Assembly: GCA_002726915.1 (NCBI GenBank)
Contig: PBSY01000005.1
Location: 1-57,691, forward strand
DNA from: Verrucomicrobiales bacterium
Lineage (GTDB): Bacteria; Verrucomicrobiota; Verrucomicrobiia; Verrucomicrobiales; DEV007
Reading direction: 5' to 3'
Length of the DNA stretch: 57,691 nt
Made by a program: the position numbers and the translations under genes. Shown here piece after piece: positions 56,379-57,691 of the stretch (the stretch's first letter is position 1; each line of letters begins with the position of its first letter). The notes beneath the pieces are model-generated. The model was not told where the DNA came from. It made no database searches and was given only the letters and a program-made list of their open reading frames with translations.

Positions 56379-57320
56379 GACAACTGATAGTTCGTTTTAG
56401 TTCTGAATGGATCTGAGGCAAAAGCAGTCGCTGATTTCGCAATCAAACGAGCACGGTCAATAATCCTCTACGTTGAACATACGAGGAAAGAGTAAAAAAA
56501 GGGCACATAAATTCGATACAAACTTTCAGCAGTAGTTCCGGAGCATTATTTAAATCTTCAAAAGGGAGTGATCGGTTAAAAACCCGGACTCAATGGTCTT
56601 ACCACTCAAAGGGCGTTTAAATCTCACACTCCGAGAGATCTTCGAAGCAAAATCAAGGTAGGGAGTGAGCAGGCCCTTCTGCTGGTGGCGGCACGATGTG
56701 AATAACTCCTGACGAGCCTTATCTTCACCAAATAATCGCATGCAAGCGTGACTCAGTTGTTAATGAGGCGTCCCGCCACTTTGCTCGGCGCATTCAGAGA
56801 CCCAAGACCTCTCGAGCCCCGCAGTGAGGGAATACTACCTCACCGAGGATGTCACGCTGACGATTCATCCCAAGCAACCTTAGGGGTCTGAATGCTGAAT
56901 TGGCTTCAACCATTTCATGCCCTTTCTATTTAGGACATCTCAAGTTGTTCAGATAGTTATTCACAGGTTATTCCCAGATCTATCGGAGTTCCTCCCATTG
57001 GCCCCCTCTGTGAAAAATACCCCATTTGGCGCGGCGCGCAATTGTGGGAACTCCGGCCAGAGAGCTGTCAGAAAATAGAGTCGGGGAAGCAGTTTTGTCG
57101 GCCATTTGAGGCCCCTCAAAATTTTTCTGTTTCAAGGGACACTCTCGTCCCGGAAGGCTGCACCTCATTCTTAAACGGTTTCCGTTAGAGCGCGACGCCC
57201 AGCTATGCTAACGCTTTGTGTTTCCGGAAAATGGAACGGAACGGCAATAATAAAATTCACGCCAACTCGCACTAGGCCCCGATTGGGTTCCGTGCCATGC
57301 TAAATCTGCTTTCAATAACC
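56379..57320. other. 942-bp region without a recognisable gene
   Basis: Six-frame reading gives only short frames. Two on the minus strand (56550-56741, 63 codons; 56980-57168, 62 codons) show no family I recognise and no convincing start signals. A plus-strand frame at 56823-56883 (reads YYLTEDVTLTIHPKQP before a stop) looks like a protein tail but is unassigned. An AACGG-TTT-CCGTT repeat lies at 57174-57186. The region is likely decayed genes plus the promoters of the flanking genes. Confidence 0.55.
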
Positions 57321-57691
57321 ATGATCAAATTTCTTCACACTCGCATTCGTGTCAGCGACCTTGATGCCACCATCAACTTTTATGAAACGCTCGGTTTTAA
57401 GGTGACCCGCCGCACTGATAAGTCGCCCGCCGGTAACCAACTCGCATTCCTCGAACTCGACGGAAACGATCACTTCCTTGAGCTTTGCCACTCCCCGGAC
57501 TTCAAGGTCGAATTCCCCGAAGATCTCATGCACACCGCTGTCGGCGTCGAAGACATCATGGCCTATTGTGATCGGGTTGAGAAAAACGGTATCGAGATCT
57601 GGCCGGAAGACTGGCGTGAGGCCTTCCCTGGGGGAGCAAAAACGAAAATGGCTTTTGTCACCGACCCTGATGGCTACGAGGTTGAAATTCT
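57321..57691 (+). CDS. VOC/glyoxalase I-like protein (cut by window end)
   Basis: The first 123 codons of a vicinal-oxygen-chelate protein. It begins with the glyoxalase fold pattern FLHTRIRVSDLDATINFYET, then LGFKVTRRTDKSP and FLELDGNDHFLELCHSP. The C-terminal half of the fold has HTAVGVEDIMAYCDRVE and ends at TDPDGYEVEI. The metal ligands expected for lactoylglutathione lyase are His6, Glu55-region, His and the last Glu, and these are all plausible here. The true end lies beyond the window, so enzyme identity is tentative. Confidence 0.85.
   Translation, partial: MIKFLHTRIRVSDLDATINFYETLGFKVTRRTDKSPAGNQLAFLELDGNDHFLELCHSPDFKVEFPEDLMHTAVGVEDIMAYCDRVEKNGIEIWPEDWREAFPGGAKTKMAFVTDPDGYEVEI

Overview
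The window looks like a chromosomal segment of a Verrucomicrobiota bacterium (PVC superphylum), roughly 53-55% GC by eye. The signs are a fused LpxC-FabZ gene, a Planctomycetes/Verrucomicrobia-type pair of a cytochrome-c/DUF1549/DUF1553 protein and a Tat-exported DUF1501 protein, two formylglycine-type sulfatases, a secreted alpha/alpha-toroid protein, a PUR-domain (DUF3276) protein and few Shine-Dalgarno sequences. The phylum is inferred from gene families; no rRNA gene is present. The organism is Gram-negative, since it has lpxC and lpxA.

Layout. 0-2.2 kb: tRNA-Thr(UGU), then a secreted YdjY-like/toroid gene pair. 2.2-8.5 kb (minus): M60-like peptidase, carA, an FHA membrane protein, purA and uppS. 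8.6-11.8 kb (plus): a secreted laminin-G-like protein and monomeric isocitrate dehydrogenase with a clear terminator. 11.9-21.1 kb (minus): Tat-exported sulfatase, K+-dependent membrane pyrophosphatase, a small secreted protein, mutS, a decayed metallophosphoesterase and an unusual tatC fused to an acidic linker and a ComEA-like helix-hairpin-helix domain. 21.2-25.0 kb (plus): a housekeeping run of PUR-domain protein, yicC, a membrane protein, gmk, coaC and coaB, with coaBC split in two. 25.2-32.8 kb: ftsK, a small lipoprotein, ilvC, cysteine desulfurase, folC and arsenate reductase. 32.9-40.6 kb: rlmN, a three-gene transhydrogenase (pntAA-pntAB-pntB) with a good promoter, an orphan gspF, folE2, and a stomatin/NfeD pair.

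40.6-42.0 kb is a scar: an internal sucD fragment, an AT-richer uncharacterised membrane-protein gene and the last 39 codons of an M42 aminopeptidase. 42.0-46.3 kb carries the DUF1501 and cytochrome-c/DUF1553 pair. An MBL-fold hydrolase follows, then the tail of a second, dead DUF1501 gene. 47.4-57.7 kb: clpP, tig, an RluA-type pseudouridine synthase, lpxC-fabZ and lpxA, a second sulfatase, an Fpg/Nei glycosylase, an M29-like protein, a 0.9 kb stretch with no recognisable gene, and a VOC-family gene cut by the window end.

How it fits together: most genes are central metabolism, envelope synthesis or genome maintenance. The accessory genes point to life on sulfated or glycosylated polymers (two sulfatases, M60 peptidase, DUF1501/DUF1553 proteins). 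Some of these carry twin-arginine signals and would need the Tat translocase whose tatC lies in the same window. No prophage, CRISPR array or intact insertion sequence was seen. The most unusual items are the TatC-HhH fusion with its enlarged periplasmic loop, the leader upstream of the PUR-domain gene (a nine-codon ORF and a hairpin, each with a strong ribosome binding site), and the cluster of gene remnants at 40.6-42 kb and 47.2 kb.
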